From the NCBI GenBank assembly GCA_963787485.1, contig CAWBDF010000005.1, forward strand, positions 1 to 64,000: a stretch of DNA of 64,000 bases, in the 5' to 3' direction. The DNA is from Bog-473 sp963787485. Its GTDB lineage: Bacteria; Actinomycetota; Acidimicrobiia; Acidimicrobiales; RAAP-2. Positions 36,647 to 46,795 of the stretch are shown here, piece after piece; the stretch's first letter is position 1; each line of letters begins with the position of its first letter. The notes under the pieces are model-generated. The model saw only the letters and a list, made by a program, of their open reading frames with translations, had not been told where the DNA came from and did not search any database. A program made the position numbers and the translations under genes.

Positions 36647-37523
36647 TCGCAGCGGCTTCCCGTGAGAGCCAAGCGGCCAGGTGGGAGGTGACGGCCCGGA
36701 GGTGTTCGGCGCGTACGTCCTCGACGCCCGAGCGCCCCGAGGCGGACTCGAGCAGAGCGATGCGGAACGGCGGCGTCCCGTTGCGCACGGTCTCGAGCAG
36801 CGCCAAGTAGTGCAAGATCCGCCGTTCCCGTGGCCACGCATCACCCGTGGAGAGGCCCAGCGCACACAGCGACGCGGTCGCCGGGTGGGGAACGCCGACG
36901 ACGAGATCGAACCTGCCATGCAGGACGATGCGCCCACCGGCAAGCGGGACGGCCACCCGGTCGTCTGTCCGCGGCATCCAGGCCGGGGCCAGTCGGGGCA
37001 CCAGCGCGACCAGATTTTGGGCGTGCACGGCGAGAGCTTCGGCCAGCACGGTCCGGTCGAGCGGGGCAAGCGCCCGCACCTCGGAGACCAAACGGGCGTG
37101 ACCGGCCGCTTCCATTCCGGCCAGCGCATCGGACATCGGATCGTCGATCGTTCCGGTGTGTACGAGCTGACGGAACAGTGCGTGTACAAGAGGTGAGAGC
37201 AACGGCCAGGCGGACGGGGCGGCGTTGTCTCCAAGAGCTCCGAAGTTTCGCGATGTGGCACCCCGGGGTGCGTTCTCGAGCAGGGGGCGTGGTCCCAGGA
37301 GGAGCGGAGGTGCGTGCTCGCCGCGTCGGGCCACCAGGTCGAAGGCCGCGTCCTCGAGCCATGCTCGGAGACCGCCGGACAGGCCGGGCTCGAAGTTCGG
37401 TCGCGCCGCGACGTTTCCCCGGAGGAGCGTAAGGAGATCGTTGCCCGTCCTGCCCGGGGTTGGGGCAGGGTGGCGGCGCGCCAAGCCGGTCTCGATTCGA
37501 GGGTCGGGGGCCACGAGCACCAT
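36639..37523 (-). CDS. PD-(D/E)XK-nuclease-like protein, catalytic residues apparently lost
   Basis: 294 aa. The C-terminal third (GGRIVLHGRFDLVVGVP, then ALGLSTGDAWPRERRILHYLALLETVRNGTPPFRIAL) follows the layout of RecB-type PD-(D/E)XK domains, where one expects GR-x-D-L-V-x-G, then V-D-x-K-T-G and a Q/HYxALLE helix. Here the D-x-K position reads G-L-S, so the metal/catalytic pair would be missing. This is my alignment by eye. ATG 37523. Coupled to the downstream unrecognised gene. Confidence 0.55.
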   Translation of the reverse strand: MVLVAPDPRIETGLARRHPAPTPGRTGNDLLTLLRGNVAARPNFEPGLSGGLRAWLEDAAFDLVARRGEHAPPLLLGPRPLLENAPRGATSRNFGALGDNAAPSAWPLLSPLVHALFRQLVHTGTIDDPMSDALAGMEAAGHARLVSEVRALAPLDRTVLAEALAVHAQNLVALVPRLAPAWMPRTDDRVAVPLAGGRIVLHGRFDLVVGVPHPATASLCALGLSTGDAWPRERRILHYLALLETVRNGTPPFRIALLESASGRSGVEDVRAEHLRAVTSHLAAWLSREAAASA

Positions 37524-37571
37524 GGGACCAGCGTGCCGGGCGGGTGTGACAGCCTCTACCCTGGCCTGTGC

Positions 37572-37775
37572 ATGGCTCTTGCCCGCGTCCTTGCCGCGTC
37601 GGCCGCCAACGACGTGTTCTACGCGATCTTCGGGATCTTCGTCGTAGCCATGATCGTGCTGGCCGTGGTGGTGATCGTGTGGGCCGTGCGGCACGACGTC
37701 GCTGGGCGCGCCGCCTGGCGCGAGCGCCAGCAGGAGCGGGGCTATCCCCCTCAGCCTCCCGGAGAAGGACCGTGA
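37572..37775 (+). CDS. Small single-span membrane protein
   Basis: 67 aa: short N-terminus, one membrane span (about 13-37, DVFYAIFGIFVVAMIVLAVVVIVWAV) and a charged, Arg/Gln-rich cytoplasmic tail (GRAAWRERQQERGYPPQPPGEGP). TACCCT lies 9 bases before the ATG. Divergent from the nuclease-like gene. Function unknown. Confidence 0.6.
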   Translation: MALARVLAASAANDVFYAIFGIFVVAMIVLAVVVIVWAVRHDVAGRAAWRERQQERGYPPQPPGEGP

Positions 37776-37828
37776 CCGAGGTCCGCGCCATGGGCCAGGG
37801 GAGGTCGACACGCAATGGCGACGCTGCC

Positions 37829-37984
37829 GTATACGGCCCACCGCGTCTACGGCCCACCGCGTCTACGGCCCACCGCGTCAGTACGGCCCACCGCGTATAC
37901 GGCCCACCGCGTATACGGCCCACCGCGTATACGGCCCACCGCGTATACGGCCCACCGCGTATTCGCCCCACCGCGTATGCGGCC
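37829..37984 (+). repeat. 16-bp tandem repeat, nine copies plus a partial one
   Basis: Unit GTATACGGCCCACCGC repeated head to tail from 37829 to 37974. Copies 2 and 3 start GTCTAC, copy 4 is 18 bp (GTCAGTACGG...) and copy 9 reads GTATTCGCCC; a 10-base partial copy follows. The period is not a multiple of three and the array lies in the 233-base gap before the patatin gene, so it is not coding. Most units contain the palindrome GTATAC. Confidence 0.95.
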
Positions 37985-38008
37985 GACGGACACACCGATG
38001 AAACACCC

Positions 38009-39046
38009 ATGAGCGACCCGCGTCAGAGCCGGGCCAACCGCCTCCTCGCCTGGTTGCGAGCCCGCGCTCCAGGTGACCGATCAGAGGATGGCCGACGTGC
38101 CCCCGGGCGTCCACGCACCGCCTTCGTCCTGGCCGGCGGGGGGAGCCGCGGCGCGGTCCAGGTCGGGATGCTCGAAGAGCTGATCCGGCGGGGCATTCGG
38201 GCCGACCGGGTGTACGGCGCCTCGGTGGGCGCCATCAACGGAGCCTCGTACGCCGGCAACCCCACCTTGGCCGGGATCGAGCGCATGGGGGAGGTCTGGC
38301 GCGACTTGAAAGGGCCCGACATCTTCCCACGCGGGACCTTCGACGGGCCGTGGGCGTTCTTCCAGAAGCGGACGGCGGTGCACGCCAACAGCGGGCTTCG
38401 CGCGGTAATTGAGGCGGGGCTGGACTACGAGTACCTCGAAGACGCCATGATCCCGATCGAGGTGGTGACCACCTCGCTCACCGACGGCCGGGAGCGCTGG
38501 ATCAGCCGGGGTCCGGCCACCGACGCCATCTTGGCCTCGTCGGCCATCCCTTCCATCTTCCCGCCGGTCACCATTGAAGGAGACGTGCTCATTGACGGCG
38601 GGGTGGTCAACAACGTGCCCATCAGCCGGGCTCTCGAGGCGGGATGTGACCGTATCTACGTCCTGTTATGCGGCCCTCTGCACTACCAGCCGCCACCCCC
38701 GCGGCGGCCAGCCGAGGCGGTGCTGACGGCGTTCTTCGTGGCGATCCATGCTCGATTCGTCCGTGAGCTCGCCGCACTCCCCCCAAATGTCGAGCTGATC
38801 GTCTTCAGCGGAGGCGGTGAGCCGTCGGGCCAGTACCGCGACTTCTCCGCCACCGGGGCGCTCATTGAGGAAGGGCGTGCCCAAGTAGCCCGGGTGCTCG
38901 ACCTCGATACCACCCCCACCACCACCACGGGCGACACCACCGACACGCCGACGCCCACACCGACACCGGCGCCGGGGCCCGAGCCCACCGAGCCCGGTTC
39001 GGCGCCTCCGGTCTCGACATCGACTCCAGCCATGCCGTCGTCGTGA
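38009..39046 (+). CDS. Patatin-like phospholipase
   Basis: 345 aa with the patatin Ser-Asp dyad: oxyanion loop GGGSRG (43-48), nucleophile elbow GASVG (Ser72) and DGG (Asp196). Domain spans about 37-220. The C-terminus (about 305-345) is a Thr/Pro-rich low-complexity tail. Predicted lysophospholipase or neutral-lipid esterase of the RssA/NTE type. ATG 38009 is chosen because the upstream in-frame part would translate the tandem repeat. Stop overlaps the methyltransferase start (GTGA). Confidence 0.9.
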   Translation: MSDPRQSRANRLLAWLRARAPGDRSEDGRRAPGRPRTAFVLAGGGSRGAVQVGMLEELIRRGIRADRVYGASVGAINGASYAGNPTLAGIERMGEVWRDLKGPDIFPRGTFDGPWAFFQKRTAVHANSGLRAVIEAGLDYEYLEDAMIPIEVVTTSLTDGRERWISRGPATDAILASSAIPSIFPPVTIEGDVLIDGGVVNNVPISRALEAGCDRIYVLLCGPLHYQPPPPRRPAEAVLTAFFVAIHARFVRELAALPPNVELIVFSGGGEPSGQYRDFSATGALIEEGRAQVARVLDLDTTPTTTTGDTTDTPTPTPTPAPGPEPTEPGSAPPVSTSTPAMPSS

Positions 39047-39849
39047 GCACGAGCGACCAGCACTACCTGCTCACCAACGACGCACCGGAGGCAATGGACC
39101 GCTTCACCGCCTTCGCCACCCTGTTCGACCCGGTGACCTTTCGACACTTCGAGCGCGTCGGCCTGAGCGAGGGTTGGCGCTGCTGGGAGGTCGGAGCCGG
39201 CGGGACCTCCGTCGTGCGCCACCTGTCTGAGCAGGTCGGTCCGGCGGGCCACGTGGTGGCCTCCGACATCAACGTGGGGTGGGCAACCGAGGCCTCCGCC
39301 CCCAATGTCGCCGTCGTCGAACACGACGTCGCCGCCGACCCGCCCCCCGAAGGGCCCTTCGACCTGGTCCACGCCCGACTGGTCCTGGTGCACGTCCCAG
39401 AGCGCGACGTGGCCCTGGCCAACATGGCGAGCGCGCTCCGGCCGGGCGGGGTGCTCCTGGTCGAGGACGCCGACCCGGCCCTCCAACCGCTGAGCTGCCT
39501 GGAGGAAACCGGTCCGGCCGAAGAGCTGGCCAACCGCATCCGGCGGGGATTTCGCGCCTTGCTGGCCGAGCGAGGGGTGGACCTGGCCTACGGCCGGTCC
39601 CTGCCTCGCCGACTGCGGGCCGTCGGGATGGTGGAGGTGGCGGCCGACGCGGTCTTCCCGGTGAGCGACCCGGCCTGCGCCGTCCTCGAGACGGCGACGG
39701 TGCTGCTGATCCGTGACCAGCTGCTCGAGCTCGGGGTGGTGACTGCGGCCGAGGTCGAACGGCATCTCGCGGCAGTGTCCGCGCGGCGGCTGGACCTGAC
39801 CCAGCCGCCGCTGATCTCGTGCTGGGGCCGCCGCCCCGGTCCCGGCTGA
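39043..39849 (+). CDS. SAM-dependent class I methyltransferase
   Basis: 268 aa. Motif I is WEVGAGGTSVVRHLSEQVG, the motif II acid is ASDINVGW, and LRPGGVLLVEDADP is motif IV/post-I. Resembles small-molecule O- or C-methyltransferases. Coupled to the patatin gene, so a lipid-linked substrate is possible (inference). Confidence 0.85.
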   Translation: MSTSDQHYLLTNDAPEAMDRFTAFATLFDPVTFRHFERVGLSEGWRCWEVGAGGTSVVRHLSEQVGPAGHVVASDINVGWATEASAPNVAVVEHDVAADPPPEGPFDLVHARLVLVHVPERDVALANMASALRPGGVLLVEDADPALQPLSCLEETGPAEELANRIRRGFRALLAERGVDLAYGRSLPRRLRAVGMVEVAADAVFPVSDPACAVLETATVLLIRDQLLELGVVTAAEVERHLAAVSARRLDLTQPPLISCWGRRPGPG

Positions 39850-39904
39850 CGGTCGGGGGCGGGGTGCGGACGCGCTCGTCACTGCTCCCTGGTGAAATGG
39901 AGGG

Positions 39905-42900
39905 GTGACCGACGCCACCGTGGACGTGCCCGAGATGGCCCCGGGGCCCCGTGGCCCCGCCGGGCCAGCCTCGCTCTTCCACCCCGCGGTGGCGCGGTGG
40001 TTCGACCGGCGCTTCCCGGCCGGGCCGACGCCGCCGCAGACCCTGGCCTGGCCGCACATCGCGGCAGGACGCGACGTGCTGGTGGCCTCGCCCACGGGTT
40101 CGGGCAAGACGCTGACCGGGTTCCTGGTCGCCATCGACGCCGCTTACCGGGCCGCGGCGGCGGGCACCCGATCCGGTGGCGTCCCCGAGGTGCTCTACGT
40201 CTCCCCACTGCGGGCGCTCGCCGTCGATGTGCACGAGAACCTGCACGTCCCGCTGGCCGAGATCCGCGAGGAGGCGGCTGCCTTGGGCTGTGCCGACCCG
40301 GGGTTGCGCGTGGCGGTGCGCACGGGCGACACGCCGCCCGCCGAGCGCGCCGCCATGACCAAGCAGTCACCCGATCTGCTCGTCACCACGCCCGAGTCGC
40401 TCTACCTGCTTCTCACCGCACCGTCTTCGCGGCGCCTGCTGCGCGGCGTGCGCACGGTGATCGTCGACGAGGTGCACACGCTGGCCCGCGACAAGCGCGG
40501 CAGCCACCTCTCCCTCAGCCTCGAGCGGCTCGACGCGCTGGTGACGGAGAGCGGCGGCCGCCTCCAGCGCATCGGGCTCTCGGCCACCCAGCGTCCGCTC
40601 GACGTCGTGGCGCGCCTGCTGACCGGCGTCCACGAGGGGCGGCAGCCGCCGGTCGTGGTCGACTGTGGCCACGCCCGCGATCTCGAGGTGTCCATTGAGC
40701 TGCCGGCCTCGGAGCTCGAGGCGGTGATGAGCGGCGGGCAGATGTCCGACATCCTCGACCGCATCGCCGAGCACACCCGCCACCACCGCACCACCCTGAT
40801 TTTCGTCAACACCCGTAAGATGGCCGAGCGCGTGGCGCACCAGTTGGCCGAGCGACTGGCCGGCGAAGAAGCACCCTCCGACGACGTCCAAGCGTCGCTG
40901 GCTCACGACGACGTCGATGCGTCGTTGCGCGTCGCCGCGCACCACGGCAGCCTCTCCGCGGCCCGGAGGCGCATCGTCGAGACCCGATTGCGCGCCGGCG
41001 ACCTGCGCCGCGCTCGTCGCCACGGCGTCGCTCGAGTTGGGCATCGACGTCGGTCCCGTCGAGCTGGTGTGCCAGATCGGCTCGCCGCGCGCCATCGGGA
41101 CGTTCCTCCAACGTGTCGGCCGGGCCAACCACCACCGCGACGGGACTCCCGCCGGCCGGCTGTACCCCACGACGCGCGACGAGCTGGTCGAGTGCACCGC
41201 GCTGCTGGCCGCGGTGCGTGAGGGCCGGCTCGACCTACTCGAGCCCCCGGTGGCCCCCCTCGACGTGCTGACCCAGCAGCTGGTGGCCGAGGTGGCGGCG
41301 GCCGGCGAGTGCGACGTGGAAGAGCTCTGGTCCATGACGCGCCGCGCCGCGCCGTACGCCGGGCTGGAGCGAGCGGCCTTCGACGAGGTGGTCGCCCTGG
41401 CCAGCTGGGGGATCGAGACAGGCCGTGGCCGTCGGGGCGCCCATCTCCACCACGACGCCGTCAACGGTCGCCTGCGGGCCCGGCGGGGGCGCGGCTGGCC
41501 GCGCTCACCGGGGGCGGTGCCATCCCCGAGACCGGTGACTACCGCGTGGTGCTCGACCCCGAGGGCGTCACGGTGGGATCGGTGCACGAGGACTTCGCCG
41601 TCGAGGCCACCGCCGGGGACATCTTCCTGCTCGGGACGCATTCGTGGCGGGTGGCCAAGGTGGAGGTGGGAACGGTGCGCGTGCACGACGCCGGCGACCT
41701 GCCTCCGACCATCCCGTTCTGGCTGGGCGAGGCCCCCGCCCGCACGGTGGAGCTCTCCGAGGCGGTGAGTGACCTGCGCGCCGCTCTCGAACCGCTGCTG
41801 GCGGCGGGCGACGGTGAGGGGGCGCGGCGACTGGTGCGCGACCGCACCGGGGTCTCCGCCGAGGTGGCCCACCAGGTCGTCGCCTACTGCGCCGCCGGCT
41901 TGGACGCGCTCGGGCACCTTCCCACCCGTGAGCGGATCGTGGTGGAACGTTGCTTCGACGAGACCGAGGGGTCGCAGCTCATCATCCACGCACCCTTCGG
42001 CGGGCGCATCAACCGCGCGCTCGGCCTGGCCTTGCGCAAGCGGTTCTGCGTGTCGTTCGACTTCGAGCTCCAGGCGGCCGCCGACGACGACACCGTCGTG
42101 CTCTCGCTCGGCCCCCAGCACAGCTTCCCCCTGACGCGGGTGCAGTCCATGCTCTCGAGCGCCGAGGTGGCCGACGTGCTGACCCAGGCCGTCCTGCTCC
42201 ACCCCATGCTCGGAGCGCGTTGGCGTTGGAACCTCACCCGCTCACTGGTCCTGCCGCGCGCGAGGGGCGGGCGACGTCGCCCCATCCACCTCCAGCGCAT
42301 GGAGGCCGACGACCTGATGGCTGCGGTGTGGCCCGGCCTGGCCGCCTGCCAGGAGAACGCGTCTGCCGGCCCGGTGGTGGTGGCCGACCACGTGTTGGCG
42401 CGCCAGACCGTCGACGACTGCCTCCACGAAGGGCTCTCGGTCGAGGGTCTGGTCGCCCTGTGGTCCGGGGTGGAGTCGGGCGCCGTCGAGGTCCACACGG
42501 TCGAGTCGTCCGAGCCCTCGCCCTTCTCGCATGCCATCCTCAGTGGTCGGCCCTACACCTATCTCGACGACGCTCCCCTCGAAGAGCGCCGTACCCGGGC
42601 GCTGTCGCTGCGTCGGGGCCTGGGCGCGCTGGGGCCAGACGGGCTCCCCGTTCCCGCCGGCGAGCTGGCCGCGCTCGAGCCCGACGCCGTCGCCGCGGTG
42701 CTCGACCAGGTGCGCCCGCGTCCGCGCCATGCGGACGAGCTGCACGACCTGCTGCTGTCACTGGTGGCCGCCCGCCCGCACCCCGAATGGTCTCGATTCT
42801 TCGACCACCTGGTTGGCGCCGGCCGCGCCCAGGTGCTCCCTCCCGGCGGGCCGGAGCCCGCTGTAGGCGCGGACAGCTGGGTGGCCACCGAGCGCGCTCG

Positions 42901-44300
42901 ACGCCGCGGCCGCGCTGGGGACGGACGACGAGGCCGCGGCGGCCTGCGTGTCCGGCCACCTGGCCCTGGCCGGGCCCGTGACGGTCGAACAGCTGGTGGG
43001 CGAGGCCGCTCTGCCCGCCGGTGCGCCGCGGGGCGCACCGCTGAGCGCGGCCCGGGCTCGCACGGCCCTGGCCCGGCTCGAGGCGAAGGGGTCGGCCATT
43101 GAGCTGCCCGACGGCCGCTGGTGCGCCCGCAACCTCTTGGTCCGTCTGCACGGCGCCAGCCGCAACCGGCGCCGGGGGATGGTGGAGGCGGTCCCCATCG
43201 CCACTTTCGTGCGCTTCCTCACCCACTGGCAGCACGCGGCGTCGGGCAGTCGCGTCGGTGGCCGCGCCGGACTGCTCGAGGTCCTCGAACAGCTCCAGGG
43301 GATCGAAGCGCCGGCCGCGGAGTGGGAAGCGCGGATCCTCCCGACCCGCGTGGCCGACTACGACCCCCGCTGGCTGGACGAGCTCTGTCTCTCGGGCGAG
43401 GTGGTCTGGGCGCGGCTGACTCCCAAGTCCGACCAGGGAGGTCGTTCCGGCGCCCCGTCGCCGTCCACGCCGCTCGCCTTCGTGGTACGCGAGAACCTCC
43501 ACACCATGTTGCGCGCGGTGCGGGGTGACGCCGCCGCTCCCGAGCCCGAGGTGGGCGCCGCCGCGGACGTGCTCGCCGCTCTGCGCGCTCGCGGGGCTTG
43601 CTTCCGCCCGGAGCTGGCGTCGTTCGCGGGACGGCTGCCCGCGGAGGTCGACGAAGGCCTGTGGGACCTGGTGGCGCGGGGCCTGGTGACCGCGGACGCG
43701 TTCTCGGCCGTGCGCTCCCTCCTCTCCGCCCGCGACCGGTGGCGGACCCGGACCGTCCGTCGGCCAGTCGGCTCGTCGAGCCGTCCGCCCAGCCGCCTGG
43801 GGCGACGGCGTGCACCCTCGGGCACCGGCGTCGGGGAGGGGCGGTGGTCGCTCCTGCCGGGGCCCGAGGTCCTCGCCGGAGCGAACGACACCACCGATCC
43901 CCAGATGATGCCGGACAACGAGGGAATGGCCGAGTGGGTGGCCCAGCAGCTGTTGGCCCGTTGGGGCGTGGTCGCCTGGGAGTTGTGGAACCGGGAGTCC
44001 TTCACCGTGCCCTGGCGTGAGGTGGTGTGGGCCCTGCGCCGCCTCGAAGCGCGCGGCGTGGCATTGGGTGGTCGCTTCGTAGCCGGCCTGGCCGGCGAGC
44101 AGTACACGCTGGCCGACGCCGTCGAGCGCATGTCGGCCCTGCGTCGCAAGGGTGGCGAGGGTGAGGAGGTCGTCGTCGCCGGCGCAGATCCGCTCAACAT
44201 GACCGGCACCGTCCTTGGCGGCACGCGCGTCCCCACCCGTCGCCACCAGCGCGTGGTGTACCGCGACGGTGTGGTCGTGGACCACGTCAGGGCGGGATGA
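39905..44300 (+). CDS. lhr: Lhr-type ATP-dependent DNA helicase, three frameshifts
   Basis: About 1,460 codons of a large SF2 helicase. Walker A SPTGSGKT, DEVHT (DEAH-like box), SATQRPLD, and QRVGRANHHRDG (motif VI) define the helicase core; the DUF4145/WH-like Lhr C-terminal region follows (AIPETGDYRVVLDPEG, SFDFELQAAADDDTVVLSLGP, and the Lhr-CTD to NMTGTVLGG). The product is split into four pieces by frame breaks near 41008 (CTGCGCCGCGCTC, one base extra), 41485-41489 (run of five G, one missing) and 42890-42899 (GAGCGCGCTC). All flanking protein is well conserved, arguing for indel errors. Role: DNA repair helicase. GTG 39905 start is uncertain; ATG 39935 is possible. Confidence 0.88.
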
Positions 44301-44304
44301 GCCC

Positions 44305-45073
44305 GTGTCGCGCACGATCGACCTCAACGCCGACCTCGGCGAGGCGACCGATCCCGAGGGGATGGAGACCGAGCGCGCCCTCATGGCGGTGGTGACCACC
44401 GCACACATCGCCTGTGGCGGCCATGCCGGTGACGACGACTCCATGGCCGCCACCGCGCGGGCGGCGCGCGACCGCTCCGTCCGGATCGGTGCCCATCCCT
44501 CCTACCCCGACCGTGAGGGGTTTGGTCGCCGACCCATGACCATGGAGCGCGACGACCTGCGGGCGACGCTGGCCGCCCAACTGCGGGCGCTCGGACGAGC
44601 CTGCCGCGACGGTCGGAGCCCGTGTGGAGTCGGTCAAGCCCCACGGCGCGCTCTACGGCGAGGTGGCCAAGGGAGGTGTCGTCTACGAGGCACTGCGCGA
44701 CGCCATACGCGACACCTGCCGACCCGAGACCACCGTTCTGCTGCCCTCGGGTTGCCGAGCCACCGCAATGGCCCTGCGCGATGGCATGCGGGCGCTCGAA
44801 GAGGGGTTCTGTGACCGGGCCTACCGCTCCGACGGCGGTCTCGTCTCTCGCACCGAGGCCGGAGCGGTCTTCTCCGACCCCGTGGCGGCTTCGGCCCAAG
44901 CGGTCAGCCTGGCGCGCGGAGCGGTGGTGGCGGACGACGGCTGCGTGCTGACGTTGTGGGTCGACACGCTGTGCGTTCATGGGGACACCCCGGGTGCGCT
45001 GGCCATCGCCACCGCGGTCCGGCGGGCGGTGGTGGAGGCCGGCATTGACGTGGTCGCGCCAACGTCTGCGTGA
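44305..45073 (+). CDS. pxpA: 5-oxoprolinase subunit A (LamB/YcsF), frameshifted
   Basis: DLNADLGE at the start, HIACGGHAGDD, GAHPSYPDREGFGRR and VKPHGALYG are LamB/YcsF hallmarks. The frame changes between LRALGRACRD and VGARVESVKPHG; deleting one G in GACGGTCGG (44610-44612) rejoins them. Total about 255 aa, the family length. Works with PxpB and PxpC in ATP-dependent hydrolysis of 5-oxoproline to glutamate. GTG start after GGCGGGA; stop overlaps pxpBC (GTGA). Confidence 0.85.
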
Positions 45074-46791
45074 CCCGCCCGGTTCCCCTCGGGGCGGTGC
45101 GTCTCCTCGGCGAGCGCGCCGTGTTGGTCGGAGTCGAGGACGCGGCGGCGGGCCGGGCGCTGGCGCGGGCGCTGTATGCGGCCGGTGACGGCTGCGGGGG
45201 CGACGCGATCGAGGTGGTGTGCGGGGAGCTCACCGTCATGGTGGCGTGGGGCGACGACGGCGAGGACGGTGAGGACGGCGCCCTGAACGGCGCGGTCCAA
45301 CGGGCGCTCGCCGCCGTGGCCCTGGCGGAGGAACCGGGCCACCGGAGCGAGGCCGAGCGCGTCGGCCGGGCACCCGGCCGACTGGTCACCGTGCCCTGCC
45401 GCTTCGACGGACCCGACGTGCGCGAGGTGTGCGCGCGGTCGGGATGTGACCCTGACGAGCTGGTGGCGCTACTCACCCGAGAGCCCCTTCGCGTCGCGGT
45501 GGTCGGCTTCTCACCGGGCTTCGCCTACCTGGAGGGTGTCGCCCCTCCGTTGGACGAGGTGCCCCGGCGTGCGGTTCCTCGCCCGGCCGTCCCGGCCGGG
45601 TCAGTGGCCCTGGCCAACGGCCGCGCCGCGGTCTACCCGACCCGGTCGCCGGGGGGCTGGAACCTCGTCGGACGCACCGGCGTGGCACTCTTCTCCACCG
45701 ATCACCCTCCGTATGCCGTCCTCGCCCCCGGGGACCGGGTCCGTTTCACCCGGGCCGGACCTGGCGATCCGCTCGAACCCCCGGTGGTCGGACTACCGGC
45801 GTGGTCTCCTCCCCCCGGGGCGCGTGCGGTGCTGGAGGTCGTGGCGCCCGGCCTGCGCGCCGTGCTCCAAGATGGTGGCCGCAGACATGTGGCCGCGGCC
45901 GGCGTCCCGACGGCCGGTCCAGCCGACCCCGTGTCCTTCGACGTGGCCAACCGGCTGCTCCACAACGCCCCGGGCGCGGGAACGGTGGAGCTGACGGGAG
46001 GGGTGGCCCGCCTGCGCGCCCGGGTGCAGTGCCACGTGGCCGCCGTGGGCGCCGCGCCCGACGTCACGGTGGACGGGATCGCCGCGCCGGCCGGGCATGT
46101 CCTTCCGCTCTCAGCGGACCAGGTCCTCCGCGTGGGCCCCCTGCGCCGAGGTTGCCGGACGTACCTCGCCGTGGCCGGGGGCATCCTCGGGCCGGCGGTC
46201 TTCGGAAGCTGCGCCAGCGACGAACTGACCGGACTGGGTGCCGGCCCGCTCGGGGCGGGCGCAACGCTCTGGGCCGGCCCGTGGGCGCCGCCGTTGGGCG
46301 ACCACCTGCTGGGCGGGGCGGCTACCGAAGTCGAGCGAGACGCCCCGGTGGAACTGCGCGTCGTCCCCGGGCCGCACCCCGAGCTCTTCGTGGCCGACGC
46401 GCTCAAGCGATTGGCCAGCCTGGAGTTCCGGGTGCAGCCCGAGAGCAACCGAGTGGGGATCCGCTTGCGTGCGGACGGGGGCTCTGCCGACCTCCTGGCA
46501 TCGACGGCGTTCCACGGAGCGCTCGACTCACACGGCGTGGTGACTGGGACGGTGCAGGTGCCTCCGAGCGGCGACCCGGTCGTCCTCGGTCCCGACCACG
46601 CAACGCTCGGGGGGTATCCGGTGTTGGCCGTCGTGGCCAGGGTGGACCTCGGCCGGCTCGGCCAGTGCGCCCCTGGCACCGCGGTCCGATTGGTCCCGGC
46701 GGACCCGTCGGTCGCCGCTTCGGCGCACCACGCGGCCAGGCGGGCGCGGACCGCTGCGGTGATTGGGCGCTACCCGTTGGCGGTCGACTGA
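45070..46791 (+). CDS. pxpBC: 5-oxoprolinase subunits B and C, fused
   Basis: 573 aa. Residues about 1-240 are PxpB (allophanate hydrolase subunit 1 type: VVGFSPGFAYLEGV, PAGSVALANGRAAVYPTRSPGGWNL). Residues about 255-560 are PxpC (subunit 2 type: LQDGGRRHVAAAGVPTAGPADP, RVQPESNRVGIRL, DSHGVVTGTVQVPPSGDPVVLGPDHATLGGYPVL). In E. coli the two are separate genes. With pxpA upstream this makes a complete 5-oxoprolinase, which recycles the pyroglutamate formed by glutamine/glutamate cyclisation. A urea amidolyase role is unlikely because biotin-carboxylase parts are absent. Confidence 0.93.
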   Translation: MTRPVPLGAVRLLGERAVLVGVEDAAAGRALARALYAAGDGCGGDAIEVVCGELTVMVAWGDDGEDGEDGALNGAVQRALAAVALAEEPGHRSEAERVGRAPGRLVTVPCRFDGPDVREVCARSGCDPDELVALLTREPLRVAVVGFSPGFAYLEGVAPPLDEVPRRAVPRPAVPAGSVALANGRAAVYPTRSPGGWNLVGRTGVALFSTDHPPYAVLAPGDRVRFTRAGPGDPLEPPVVGLPAWSPPPGARAVLEVVAPGLRAVLQDGGRRHVAAAGVPTAGPADPVSFDVANRLLHNAPGAGTVELTGGVARLRARVQCHVAAVGAAPDVTVDGIAAPAGHVLPLSADQVLRVGPLRRGCRTYLAVAGGILGPAVFGSCASDELTGLGAGPLGAGATLWAGPWAPPLGDHLLGGAATEVERDAPVELRVVPGPHPELFVADALKRLASLEFRVQPESNRVGIRLRADGGSADLLASTAFHGALDSHGVVTGTVQVPPSGDPVVLGPDHATLGGYPVLAVVARVDLGRLGQCAPGTAVRLVPADPSVAASAHHAARRARTAAVIGRYPLAVD

Positions 46792-46795
46792 TCGT

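Noticed and set aside
37829..37984. CRISPR array
   Set aside because: The 16-bp units are directly adjacent with no spacers, and no cas genes are present; it is a simple tandem repeat.
45070..46791. Urea amidolyase / allophanate hydrolase
   Set aside because: No biotin carboxylase or amidase partner; the LamB/YcsF gene next to it points to 5-oxoprolinase.
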